Shown: positions 22,720-34,700 of the stretch, one piece after another | Numbering within the stretch: position 1 is the stretch's first letter | Layout: each line of letters starts with the position of its first letter | Notes under the pieces: generated by a model | The model's database searches: none | What the model was told of the DNA's origin: nothing | Seen by the model: only the letters and a program-made list of their open reading frames with translations | Assembly: GCA_022575985.1 (NCBI GenBank) | Contig: JAKSXM010000145.1 | Coordinates: 294,448-358,447, forward strand | Direction: 5' to 3' | Origin: Anagrus nilaparvatae | Lineage: Eukaryota > Arthropoda > Insecta > Hymenoptera > Mymaridae | DNA length: 64,000 nucleotides | Made by a program: the position numbers and the translations under genes

Positions 22720-24480
22720 TAGAAAATTCTCCCAATATCAAGATTTTCCCCCTTTTTGGCCAGGCGTAGAGCGTCATCCTCAAGTGGGTCCACCACGGCC
22801 ATCTGGCTCGTCGTGCCTTTGGTTTTGAAAATGGTGACCTGGAGTAGCTCTCCATTTCCGACAACTATGGCCTTGGTGACTGCTGCCTGAATCTCCTGTT
22901 TTTTTGTGACCCCATCCAGGTCTCGAATTTCGAGCTTCAGAGTGGGGATGAAGTCACGAACATTCGACTCTGGACCCGTAACCGACTTCACCACGTCTTC
23001 CAATTTTGGTGGTTCTCAATGGCCTCTAGCTTAATAAGTACGCTACTATTCTGTGTCTTCCTTATTCGATGGACCTTTGTGCCAAATTCTTCGGGATTGA
23101 CGCTTCTCTTTAGCTCAAGAAGAGTTTCCTCATTGGTTTTTCCCACCGTCGGATTAATCTGGAAGGCTTCCTTCCTTCTTCAAAACCTGCGCTGCTGCCT
23201 TGGTTTCTTCGTTTCCTCCGCTTTGGGCTTTTAGGCCTGCTGTTTTGTTTTTGTCTTCTTTTTCCCCTTGCCTTTATAATTTTCCATTGCTCTGGGGTAT
23301 TTTCCTGCTGACTCTCCTATCTATGGGCCGAACTTTCCCGTTTTATTAACTTGGCCAGTTTGTATATTTTGCGGTGCTGTTGGTTGTAATTTGGCAGCTT
23401 CCAATCTTTCCTTTTTGCGCCTCTTCTTTTCCGCCTTGCTTGCAAACTTTTTGCTCAGTATTGAGATCTGTCGGCTGCTCATCATTATTTCCTTCCTGTG
23501 TCTGAGGCTTTTGATTAGGCTGCTCTTTGTCTTTGCGCTTTTGGTTCAGCGCTCTTATTCGCTGCAGCAGCTGCTGCCGGTTTTCCTTCTCCTGCTGCTG
23601 CTTCTGCTGCCTTAACCGCAGCTTACTTTCTGCCTGAGTGTTTCTCTCGCGTTGATCCTCTATGATTTTCTTAGAAGTACAGTCGTTTTTTCGTTGAAAT
23701 GAATCCTACTCTCTTTTGGCTGTTCTCAGCAGGTCTTTTAGCAGCCTGCCTCGAATCTGGAGAAACCTCCCCAGAGGAAGGCGATCGAACCCTCTTTGCC
23801 GACTGTTTGTCTGCTACTTTTTTAAAAGCATACTCCATTTTCCTGGTTTCTGCATCCAGTGCATTTTTTATCAGTATTAGCTGGGCGAGGACGTTTTCAA
23901 AAAGGCCTACGCCATTTTTAATTGGCATACTATAGTTCCTTTGTACAGATGTACAATGGTATGACATCTTCGCACAATTCTCCTGCATTTTTATAAATAA
24001 TGCTTCTCCATAGCCTTCATACCTTCTTTCATCACAGTTATGTAGTTAAGGAATGCAGTAGGATTGTCTAATAAAGTTTTGTCTAGGCCTTGATCCTGTT
24101 CAAGGCTACCAATACCACCTGCTATTTTCTGCAATCTTCTGACATAATCTGCATAGCTCAACATTGTGGCGTTCTCAGCGCTATTGTCTGCTGCAATCAA
24201 CGAATGGTCACTGTGTTCAAGCATGGTGATGTCTTGAGCTGAGCAATCTGCTCCCCCCTGGGCGGAAATTGGTGTTAAAGCCGCCTCAATGCAAAATTTT
24301 TGGTCCCTATCAGAATCCTTGGGACCGGTAACAACTACCGAGGTTTCCACTAGATCGAAATCGGTAGCCGAATTCATCTCTTGTTGAGACTTATCAACCT
24401 GAGGTAAAAAGTTTTCTTGATTTTGCATTTTGGAAATAAGAATAGCCTGCGTCACTGGACTAAGAGCTTTTAGGAGAATA
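22720..24480 (-). mobile_element. R1-type LINE ORF1 (gag-like) region, frameshifted, 3' part missing
   Basis: The island is conspicuously GC-rich relative to its flanks. On the minus strand the first frame (24455-23991) starts MTQAILISKMQNQENF and runs 154 residues. Frame changes then lead to 23988-23671, which has a basic stretch RVRSPSSGEVSPDSRQAAK. Next comes a Gln/Lys-rich segment (23640-23240, RLRQQKQQQEKENRQQ). Last is 23003-22722, with FIPTLKLEIRDLDGVTKKQE, DALRLAKKGENLDIGRI. The acidic-to-basic, Q/K-rich layout ending in an LEIRDLD / A-x2-L...I-x2-GRI segment resembles the gag ORF1 of R1-clade LINEs just before the CCHC knuckles. The knuckles and all of ORF2 are absent. It is broken by stops and frameshifts. 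Confidence 0.65.
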
Positions 24481-24960
24481 CGGGTAATGGTACCCTTCGG
24501 TCATCCATCGATCAACTCCCCGGGTACCAGTCCCAGGGTGGAGATCAATGTCAGTCTTGAAGATGGAAGGAAATGCACCTTCGAATAGGGTTCTTTACAG
24601 CCTCAGGATGATTAACCCTGCACCTATCTATCACTCTGTATACGTATAGCTGAGTTAGTAGTGGTTTCACTACTGGACTATTGCAGAATCGTCTATTCAG
24701 ATATCTCTAATTAGTTAGGTGAGCATCAAAAACTCTCTGATTCAAGCATTAGATATATTTTTGGCTTAAAATGACAGGAACATATCACCCCATACAGAAG
24801 ACCACTGCATTGGTTGCGTATATTAAAGCGTACGGACTATTTTGCATCGTTGATCATGTATATCATACGTTTAAAACAACCTCTTTTTCTTTTACCTCTA
24901 TTCACACCTTACGAAAGAGACAGACCGCCTAGTGGACCCGTTTTGACCTGTTTTGCACAA
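24480..24960 (-). other. Probable 5' untranslated region of the R1-type LINE
   Basis: The GC-rich composition continues upstream (on the minus strand) of the ORF1 start and contains no long frame. Composition falls back to AT-rich after about 24990. I infer that the element includes its 5' leader, so it was not 5'-truncated. Confidence 0.4.
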
Positions 24961-24989
24961 TTGGGGGTTGCGATCGTTCCAAGTCAATG

Positions 24990-26860
24990 ACGACAAATTT
25001 TTGAACAAAACTTCTCTGTATATTTTTGCTCTTGAATCATTCTATCAGTTCAGGAAATGTATTAAAATATATGTCATTAATTTGGATAATATTTGACTGT
25101 TCATTTATTTTACTATCCTATTAATTTTTGACACTACATTAATTTTATTATTGTAAATTATACTATAATAAATTTATTTATTTTCTATTGACTTGTTATT
25201 TATATTTTGTTGATTTGAGTTTATACAAAATAAATTTGAGAAAAAGGTTTTGCATTTTTCTAAATTTATATGATTAATTTCATGTGTTGAAAATACTGTG
25301 TTCAAATTTATTTGTCCTTAATTTTTTGTGTCAAATAAAAAGCGGGCTTAAAAAAATGTGATCTAATTTTAGTGTACAATTTCGTTGTGTTCAAAAAATT
25401 TTCTGCTTAAAACTAAGGTTATCAGGGTCGCTGTTATAGTTTTAAAAATCATAAAGGAGAGATTGAACTAAAGGTATCAGGAATATTTTTTCAACATAAG
25501 AGAAAACTCTGTCAAGTGCTGTTAAATTTTGAAAGTTTTTTGCTGCAAGAATCCTCTGCGGGATATTTATACAATTTAAAAATTTTTAGCAAGATCAAGA
25601 ATTAGTGGGTAATTGATTTTGGTAAGTTAAAAGTTCAATGGAGATAGATATCAATAAAACATACATTTTAAGTAAAAAGAAAAAATTAACATTTTGATGA
25701 AATCACCGTACCCCAGTTTTATAAAAAACTCGAGAAGTATTTTAGTATTAGGTAAAAAATGATTATAATCTTATGAATATATAAGAAAACAAATCGTCTA
25801 TATTTTAACATTTACCTACTTGTTTAAAATCATGTATTTTATTTAGTAAGTGCTTACATTTTTATAAATAATTTATTACAACTAGTTGAAAAAAGGTGAT
25901 AAAAAAAAAACTTTTTTTCTAAGTTATTTGATTATTTAATTTACTTGAATGTTAAAGTTAGTAATATATACAATTATACACATATATATAAATCGATATA
26001 AACTCGCCGACAAAATAATTTACATTTAGATAATAATATATTTTTAAGTAAATAAATAGATTTTGTCTTTTATTTTTGCAAAGAAAATTAAATTTTAAAA
26101 GTAAGAAAATAAAATGAAAACAAGGATTCTGTATTGAAGATAATGAATAAATTGTTGTTATGTGAGAACGCGTTTGCTACTGGGTACATTATGTAGACAT
26201 ATGTCCTCGCATAACTAGAACGAGTATAAAAAAAATAAATAAAATAATTTTACAAGTCTCAATTTGCGTACGCACGCGAAATTCAAGAAAGAAAATATTA
26301 TATGCCTTCTTGTAGTAAACCAACTTTACTGCCCAGCATCCAACAATGCATTACTTTTGCGGTCTCTCTATGTACAACTTCTTTCAACTCCTTCAATTTT
26401 ATTATTATAAATTCACTTCTTTCTTTTTTATTTTATTTTCTTTTTAGAACTGCTGTACGTACATGAAAAACATCCTTCTTTATTCTTTATTTTAACACTT
26501 TGATTTACTTTCAGATGATTGTGTTTATAAATTAGAATGATGAATGATTATATAATTCAAAAATAGATTTACAAAGTTATCCATTTACCATCGAAAAATT
26601 CATACCTGCGTTTTATTGATATATATATCACATATTTTTTAAAAGTTATTATTCTTTTTTTTTAATTATTAATGCTTTCAAAATTTCACATGGAAAGATA
26701 AGTTATTTAGCTGATGACTTTATTATAATACAAATTTGATATACATTTTTTTACATAGACGTTATTTACCTCAATTTCTTTACACATTTACTTATCACAT
26801 AAAATTTCCACTATTTTTAGATATTTCGGTTACAATTCTACAAAAAATTAAATGAATTTT
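24990..26860. other. AT-rich noncoding stretch, no gene seen
   Basis: Nothing coding is recognisable. Around 26160-26420 the sequence is more complex (acgcgtttgctactgggtac, cgtacgcacgcgaaat, gcccagcatccaacaatgca) and could be regulatory or an old repeat, but no partner copy is seen. Confidence 0.45.
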
Positions 26861-26865
26861 TTTTT

Positions 26866-27170
26866 TTAACTACTTGCTTCGCAGAGAAACACCTTTATAT
26901 TAAAAGGGGGAAAATCGCGATATTTTGACAGTTCATTATATAATTGCTTCCTCTGATTATTATATAAATCACATTGCCAAACAACATGATTAATGTCTTG
27001 TGGATTATAATCACAGGTGTGCACAGGATTATTAGAAATTTTTATTTTGTAAAGTGAGGCACGAAGATTAATATGTCCGGATCTTAATCTATTTACTGAC
27101 GTAATTAGATTCCTCGGTAATGAACTGTCAATGAACCACGGTTTAGGAATATACAATTTATGATTAAACT
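26866..27170 (-). mobile_element. LINE ORF2 C-terminal fragment (post-RNase H zinc-finger region)
   Basis: The minus strand reads KPWFIDSSLPRNLITSVNRL, then RSGHINLRASLYKI, then CDYNPQDINHVVWQC and a stop soon after PPFNIKVFLCEASS. The R-L-R-x-GH motif followed by a C-x(8)-H-x(4)-C finger is characteristic of the 3' end of I/R1-type LINE ORF2 proteins, where it follows RNase H. There is no upstream reverse transcriptase, so it is a 5'-truncated 3' remnant. The frame is intact for about 96 residues, suggesting moderate age. Confidence 0.78.
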
Positions 27171-27174
27171 AACT

Positions 27175-29000
27175 ATACAAGACAAAATCACACTGCACAT
27201 TTGAGAGATTTTTTAACGAATATAAGGATCAAGATAGAATTTCCAATTTGTACTTTTTTGGTAATGTTTGCAGTGAAGTTATATCAGCAATCTTTAATTG
27301 ATAAGAATAAAAGTTTCTAAATTTTACCGCAAGTTTTTCGTAATGTAATACTATGTAATGTAACATTGAAAGAGTTCATCGAATCGTTTAAATTTTAAGC
27401 ATTGGAGAAATAAAAAAATGGCTTAATCATAAATCTTTTCTCTTTGAATTCTTTAAAAATACTAGCATTCTTTGAAAAACTTTTTTTTTTAATCTAGCAG
27501 CACAAAATTAGCAGGGAATTTTAAAATTTTTCATTTAAAACTAGGTTGAAACCAATTTAGATTTTGTTTTTATAAAAAAGTAAACTGATAAAAAAGCCCG
27601 CTTGCCGTTGATGTAACTCAGCGATTAAAGATTGCAAATGACTTAAGATATATGCGCAGCGATATGATGAGCAAGAAAAAAATTTTTTTTTAAATTTTCT
27701 TTAAGTTTCAAGTCATTTGTAATCGTTTGAGTTTTTAATATAATTTTAGTATTTAATCACTAACTGCTAGTAATTACAGTGGCATCACTAAGACGTTTCG
27801 AAATTCCAGGATTTTATTGTTATTTGAATAGCCATCCAAGCTTTTAAAAGAATGTAAACTTAAAAATTAGTGTAGAATGTATAATAAAAAAAAATGTTAA
27901 CTCATAAAACAAAAACGTTATTTCGCATATTTTAAAAAATTTAAATATTATAATAGTTGATTGATTAAAAATAACTCTATACTATACATTAAAAGATGTA
28001 AAAGTTTCGTAATGTCCTTTTCTAAAAATAAAAAGTACGTGCTAAATAAAAAAAATCTTAAGTGCTTGGATTTTAAAATAACATTAAAAATTTTTACCGT
28101 TTTATCGTATCAAAAAGAAAATTCACAAAGTCGTAAGGATCTTGAAACGAATAAACGGGACGTTTCTTTAAGAAAGCGCGTTATTTCATTAAATTTAAAA
28201 ATACGCGCTTTCATGCACGCAATCTTTGTATTATATTTTCGCATGACAATGAAACTTCAGATGAATAAAATTATCAAATAATAGATTATTTACTGTTTTA
28301 GCTATTTAATATTTATATTTTTTTATTAATTTAATTATATATCCTCGTATGTAAGAAAATTTATAAATATATAATCTTGTTAAAGTTAATTCTCTTGTAA
28401 ATTATACAATAAATTTTTTATTCCGAAGAATATAAAAATTTTTTTATTATTTTATTTTATATAAAAAAAATAAATTACATGTTATTACTAGAAAATATTA
28501 AAATTACTTTTTAATGATAAAATCAATTTTTTTCCTCATTTTTAGTATAAAAAACTAGGAAATACGCAGATATAATTTATAAATAAAAAAAATTATTAAT
28601 AAATACTATTTTATACTAGACATAGAGAATGAGGTGTTTATTAATTTATGACAAATATAAAAAAAACGGTCAAGTTAATGTATTGCATTGGAATTTCACA
28701 TACTTAGTTGTGTATTTTCTCACACCTTAACAATGAAGATGCTGTTATTTTATCAGTTATCAGTGTAAGTAACTTAAATATAATATTTTTAACTCGATGT
28801 AAAAAGATACTCAAACATTTTCGCCATTTTATTAGTTGGTTCTTGCCAAATTATATTTTGTCCATGTCCCCTGTAACTATATATAATTGATAATCAATTT
28901 TAAGTGATTTTCGTAGCAAACGGAATAGAATCAAAAAAAAAAAACTTTATTTGTATCATAATTAAAAATACACATTGTGGGGAAAATTTTTTATAGCTAA
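27175..29000. other. AT-rich noncoding stretch, no gene seen
   Basis: The plus-strand frame at 27961-28281 (106 residues, Lys/Phe/Leu-rich) has no family resemblance, no splice or promoter context and includes an aaagcgcg/cgcgcttt hairpin, so I do not call it. Confidence 0.45.
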
Positions 29001-29001
29001 C

Positions 29002-29345
29002 TATTGGGTTGGTGAAAAAGTATTGAGCTTTTTTTATTGTAAATTTTTAAGATCATTTATCAAAGGGCTATCTAGAAGACCAGTGCATCGATTATCATCT
29101 GCTAAGCTATAGATTAAAATATCGAAAGATTTGTAGATATTAATAATTGCTAAACTTATTAAAAACAAGTGTTAAAAATGTGTGGCTCTTCTGAAAATTC
29201 GATACATTTTTAAATGTTAACATGAAAAAGATAAGAACGGGTAATCTTTCTTATTAAAAGTTTGTTGCTAAAAAAAAACAGAAAAAAAGTGATTTGCTAG
29301 ATTTTATTTAGGAAAATTCGATATAAAAGATGAGCCTCGTTGCTT
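29002..29345 (+). mobile_element. Mariner transposon left end with transposase N-terminal relic
   Basis: A TA at 29002-29003 is followed by TTGGGTTGGTGAAAAAGT, a mariner-type terminal repeat. About 170 nt of leader follows, then a degraded transposase start (about 29172 on). At about 29302-29340 the plus strand reads FYLGKFDIKDEPR, matching the W-F-x-K-F-x-x-G-x-F-x-[IL]-x-DEPR-SGRP motif of mariner transposases. The frame is broken by stops. I did not find the right terminus, so the element is truncated or decayed beyond recognition on that side. Confidence 0.72.
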
Positions 29346-29349
29346 ATGA

Positions 29350-31690
29350 AATAGAATTATTTTAATTAGTCATGTCACGGGTTTTCTTATAAATTTTTTG
29401 CTTTTCAATTAAAATGTTTTCTTATCAATAGCGATAATAACTTCTGCCAGGTAAAAAACTGTCATACCTTATAAGAAATATATGATCTACATCATACAGA
29501 CACTGCTTAGTTTTCGTATACGTTACTAGAAAAAAGTAGCATCTGCAGAGCGTAGATCATGCGTTTTTTATTGTCTAGTATAGTAGTAATTTTTTTACAT
29601 ATGTGATGAAAAAACTTTTCCTTTTTTTTGTTCCTTTTTAATAATTATCGCCTGGGAAACTCAGAAAGCTAGGGTCAATAAAAGATTGTAAAATTGAATT
29701 TGCAGATTTACTGAAACGTTATCAAATAATGTTAAAACGCAGAAATAAATATTTATTCAACAGATTTTGAAAAACTAAATCTCCAAAAAGAAAAAATAAA
29801 ATTAAAAAAAAATGTATCAAAATTAGGTGAATTAGTTCAGTTCACATTGATAAACCGTAGAAAATATGTTATAAGATTTGTATAAGGATATACTTTTACC
29901 TTCTCTTCTTTATATATAGAAAATTTAGAAAAAAAAATAAATAAAGAAAAGTAAAGTATAAAAAAAGAAAAATTTTTTTTATATACACAATTCTAGTATT
30001 ACTCTACCGTAAACAAGAATCATATAAGAAAAATTTTTAAACTCGTAACATTACTTGCTCTTGAATATGGTACTATATATGTATGTAACTATTTATAAAA
30101 AATAAAAGAGAAAAAAGATACTTTTAGTTTAGCATCATGTACCATTATTTTTTTTTTTTTAAATAAAAGTAAAATATACACTACACAAAATAAACTCTAC
30201 TCTTTATATCCTTTGAATACATCAGGTCATAGGGTCATACGGTTGATTCAATAAAAAAAATAAGCATTTAACATTCTTATAAAGTAATATTATTCAGATC
30301 TTTGAAAAAAAAAAGTTTATTTTTTCTAAAAATAAAAAATTTTAACTATACATATTACATGTAAGAAAAAAAATAAAAACAAAAAAATATTATACATACC
30401 TCTATGTACGTATTATACAATAATGATTATTCAAGTTCTATTGTCTCTTTTCTTGTTTTTTCTCTGCACATATACTTCTTCCAATGTGCTTTTTTTACCC
30501 TTTTGACGGTTATCTTTTACAACAACAAAAAAAAAGTAACATGCAACTTTTCATCTTCAACCCAAGAAAAACAATACGAATATACCACCTTAAATAAAAT
30601 TTATACATGGTATAATACTCCCTTAGGGCAATTTTTACACGTGTGAAAAGTAAAGTTTTTTTTTTTTTAAGATTTATCAAACTGAAGTCAATAGAAAAAT
30701 AGTTAGCCAAAGAAAAGAAATCATTGAATATCTATAAAGCTTCCTGCTGGCAATGTAACTTATTGATATCTTTTAGCTATGTAATATTTATTGTGTAGAA
30801 GATCAAATAGATTTCAAACCTTTTTTTTCCTTACTGATTTATTTCTATTTTCTATTATACAGTGTATAATATTAGATATTTTACTGGCTTGTACGTAATT
30901 TTTTTTTAAATATTCAAGTTCAAGGCCATATGTAAATTATAAAATAATAAAAAAAATTTCATATCGTATTAAATCTTAAGACATTTTCAATTGGATGTAT
31001 GCGGGATGCGAAAATTATTTTTTTTTTTTAGTTATTACCTACAGAGAATATAAGTTCATATATTATGTGAGTGGATATTGTAAAAATTATTACCTCCCAC
31101 AATCAAGACTTTTATTAAGATATTATAAGTTTGTGTGTTTAAGATTTAATTTACTGGGTTTCAGAAATATTAATGTACATATCAATTATCCTGGACATGG
31201 CTGTAAATTTTTAAAATATTTTTAAAAGCGATAACCAAATTGATAAACGAAAATTTGCCCTAAAGCAAATTATCTGAATTTTGTATAAAAATTAAGCTAT
31301 GAGTTGTGCAATAATACTCTAAAAAATTTTTCATCGGGATTTTGAGTCTAAAATGCGAAATGAGATTTTTAAAAATATGCCAATAAGATTTAAAATTGTT
31401 TAATTTTTAAACTTTTACACTTAAGTTTAAGCAAAACAACAAAGCTTAGCACATTTCTTGAGCTACCTACCAAAAACATAAAACATTTTCATTTTGTAAC
31501 GTGAATAAAATATTTTCAATGGGTCTCAATTATTTGCATCCAAAATATTCCCACCTTAACAGTATAAATTTACAATATTTGCTATTTACCTTACATTTTT
31601 GCAAAAAGTTTACAATATATAATTTTAATTAATAAATTGATAAAAAATTTGAATAATAATTAAATACATTTGTTTTATTTTAGTAAATAT
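29350..31690. other. AT-rich noncoding stretch, no gene seen
   Basis: Long poly(A)/poly(T) tracts, with no coding motif or splice-consistent exon recognised. The open frames at 30404-30646, 30510-30710 and 30995-31225 are low-complexity. Confidence 0.5.
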
Positions 31691-31695
31691 AAATT

Positions 31696-31701
31696 TTTAT
31701 T
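31696..31701 (-). terminator. Polyadenylation signal of the sulfatase gene
   Basis: AATAAA on the minus strand (complement tttatt) lies about 56 nt after the sulfatase stop codon. Confidence 0.5.
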
Positions 31702-31756
31702 GCATAAACCTGATTTTTTTATTGCTTTAAAAAAGTTAACAAAAATTTATCAAAAT

Positions 31757-34700
31757 CTATAAACAATTTCTTGGATCAGAAATCAAATAACCTTCGCAAA
31801 ATGCTGCAGGACCCCAAATAGCTGGATTTCCCGGCTGGATTTCAGGCCAAACTTCCTTATCTAACCAAGGCATCCAAAATCCATTAAAGTTTTCAGGATA
31901 ACTTTTCGGGCTTGTTTCAGTATTTGTTTGATTCATCAGTTGTTTTTTATAGCCATCTATTTGTTTCTGCATTAACTGTATTACCTAAAAATTAATTTTG
32001 ATGTTAACACTACTGCTAAAGTGATGATTGAGTACTTACTTTTTGTAGAGATTTATCATTGGAAAGATCCCTGCTTTCACATGGATCTTCTCTTATGTTA
32101 AATAAGCATCTTTTTTTTGAACAATCTGGAATATTAACGTTTCTATGACAGCTCAAAGTGCTTTCTTTTCGTAGTTTCAAAATCTTTGGTTTACTTAGGG
32201 TTCTATTTGTCAAGTTACTTATGGCTTTCGAAACTTTAGATGTTAAAACTTGATCCAAATCATACTTCGGGGTATTTTTGTCGTCTTCCTTTCCAGAATA
32301 AAAATTTGAAAAGGCAGCTGTTTTTGGTGATACTGTTCTCGTCAATATTAACAGAATTTAAAATATTATTTTTTTATAGCAGGGGGAGACCACAAGACTG
32401 GCCTTAAACTCATCTCAGTATCAAGACGAAATTATTAAGCAAACTCTCTCGGTCTCGATTCTATCTCAAATAATTTTTACTTAAAAGTTTTTTTGAAAGT
32501 ACGTACATTCAGTATGAAAATATTTTATATTATTGTAATGCGTTTTAAAATGAAAAGTATCAAAGTCTGATAGTTAGATCTTTCAATTAACCTCTAATAT
32601 TTTTGGCCTAATACTTGATAAATTAAATTAACATTTCCAATTTTTATACTCAATTTATCATATCCGTTTAATTTTAACATGTTTGTTGTGATAGGTTTAG
32701 AGTTTCATTTAAAATGTACGAGATCATATTATGTTAATATGAACCATATGTTGCAATTTATGAATCGAATTATATGTAGTGTAAATTATTAATAGAAAAT
32801 TATCAATAGGTCCAGAAAAACAAGGGCAAAATGCAAAATTAAAAAAGTATATGAAAAAAAAAAGTTTTCTGAAAAGTTATTTGCTAAAATAATTAAAGTT
32901 ATTGCTAAATAAAAATTTGAGTTTATACTATACAATCATCTAAAAATCGCTTAACAAATTTTAACTTAATAGTCTTGATTAAATATCTGCACTGGAAAAA
33001 AAATTCTTTTGTGGCAACCGGTATTTTTTTCAAGCCCAAACAATTTCATATAACTTGAAATGTAAAGAAAATTAAAAAATCATATTGCTGTGCACAAAAG
33101 TTTTTTTAACATGGAACATGTTCATTGGTGGGGTATTTGAAAAAGTTCAACTCGGCAGGGGGAGGAGGTTGAAAAATTGACGTTTTTTGGGGAGGGGGTG
33201 AAATATTGAAATTTTTAGAGGAGGGGGGGGAATTTACGTTTTTGGGGGGAGGTTGAAAAATGGACGTTTTTTCTCGGCATTATTTTTAGAAATATTGTTT
33301 TTAAGTAACTAAATACTGAAAAACTTTTTTTAATTTAGATCGTGTTAAAACTATTCTTATTTTTTGAGGAACCGATTTGCCATCCTATTGATAGCGTGAT
33401 TGAGAATAAAGTCAGTAAATATCTAAATTAATTTCGTCTTCTTTTAATTAGTTGTATCAGTTATTTACTCACCTTTAACTAATTTATAATCGTCCATGAT
33501 AAGAGCTTCAGTTTCATAAATTTCGTCGATATTAACTAAAATCGGCTTTCTTGGGGTTTCAGATTTTGATTGAATAGTTTGCCACTGATCTATACCATCG
33601 ATGTTTACGAGGTCACTGATGTTTCCACCGGCAGCAGAGTAAAAAGTTGGTAACCAATCAGTTATGTGGATGTATTGTGATGAAACTCTAGATTGCTCCT
33701 TGATTAAAGGTGAATATAAGACAGAAGAACTTCTTATTCCACCTTCAAGCACTGTATTTTTCAACTAAAATAAAATTCAAATTGTTTTTAAATATCATAA
33801 GGGTCTTTCTTTGCCAAAACAGCAATGGTTGCCAGAGGAGGTCGTCGGATCGGCCTCAAATTTTCCCCATGTTTTTATAACACTGAAACAGGAAAATCCT
33901 GAAATTTTTAGCCCTCTAGGTCTTAAGCAACCGTCTTAAGCGAGAGGGTGGCTCCCGATCAGCGTTGGTACTTTTTGGAAAAATGCTAAAAAATAATAAA
34001 AAAAAGCTTGAAAAAATAATCTGAAACATTATATATGTTGGGAAACCTTCAGTAAATCCATTTCTGCCTTTAGTTTTTCGGAAAAACCTCGGAAAACTCC
34101 GGAAAATGGGAAAACGTGTTTTTGGAAAAACCAAAATAACTCTTTTGCCGCTTTTTTTTTTTTTAATTTTTTTTTGAAAATTTTCTTCAAGCGAAATCCC
34201 ATCGAACTAGCCAGCCATAAAATATTTTCTGTTTCGGCAAATAAGGATCGATTTTAGTTTATTTTAGATTATTTTTACATTCTTGATATTTACATATATA
34301 ATAAACCATAAAAGATTACATAAATTGACTTTTTTTCTTTCAGAATCAAATAGCCAGGGAAAAAGTAGTTGAAAACAAAAAAAAAAATTGCTCTTTTCGA
34401 TGAAAATTAACCAAGTTATGGTCAAGTAAAGATATTGTCACAAATCACCAAGTTTATACTAATTCCAATTTTAGGGTCCATAACGACATTATAACTTAAA
34501 AACTGCATAAATCGCTTAAATTTTATCGTAAAATGAAAAGTTTTGGATTATTCTGGAATATATTTTCCTTGGCTATTCGTTTACCTAAGAAAAAAATTAA
34601 TATTATTTACAGAAATTTATTTTTTTCGTTAAATAAATGATAATAATTAAAAACAGTTTTTAATATATTACATTAGTTTTAGACCCAAAAAAAACTTTTT

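Noticed and set aside
22637..23988. Plus-strand frames over 22637-23935 as genes
   Set aside because: They are antisense shadows of the GC-rich LINE ORF1 on the minus strand.
27961..28281. 106-codon plus-strand frame as a gene
   Set aside because: Lys/Asn/Phe-rich, with no recognisable domain. Part of it lies over a small aaagcgcg/cgcgcttt hairpin, and no exons flank it.
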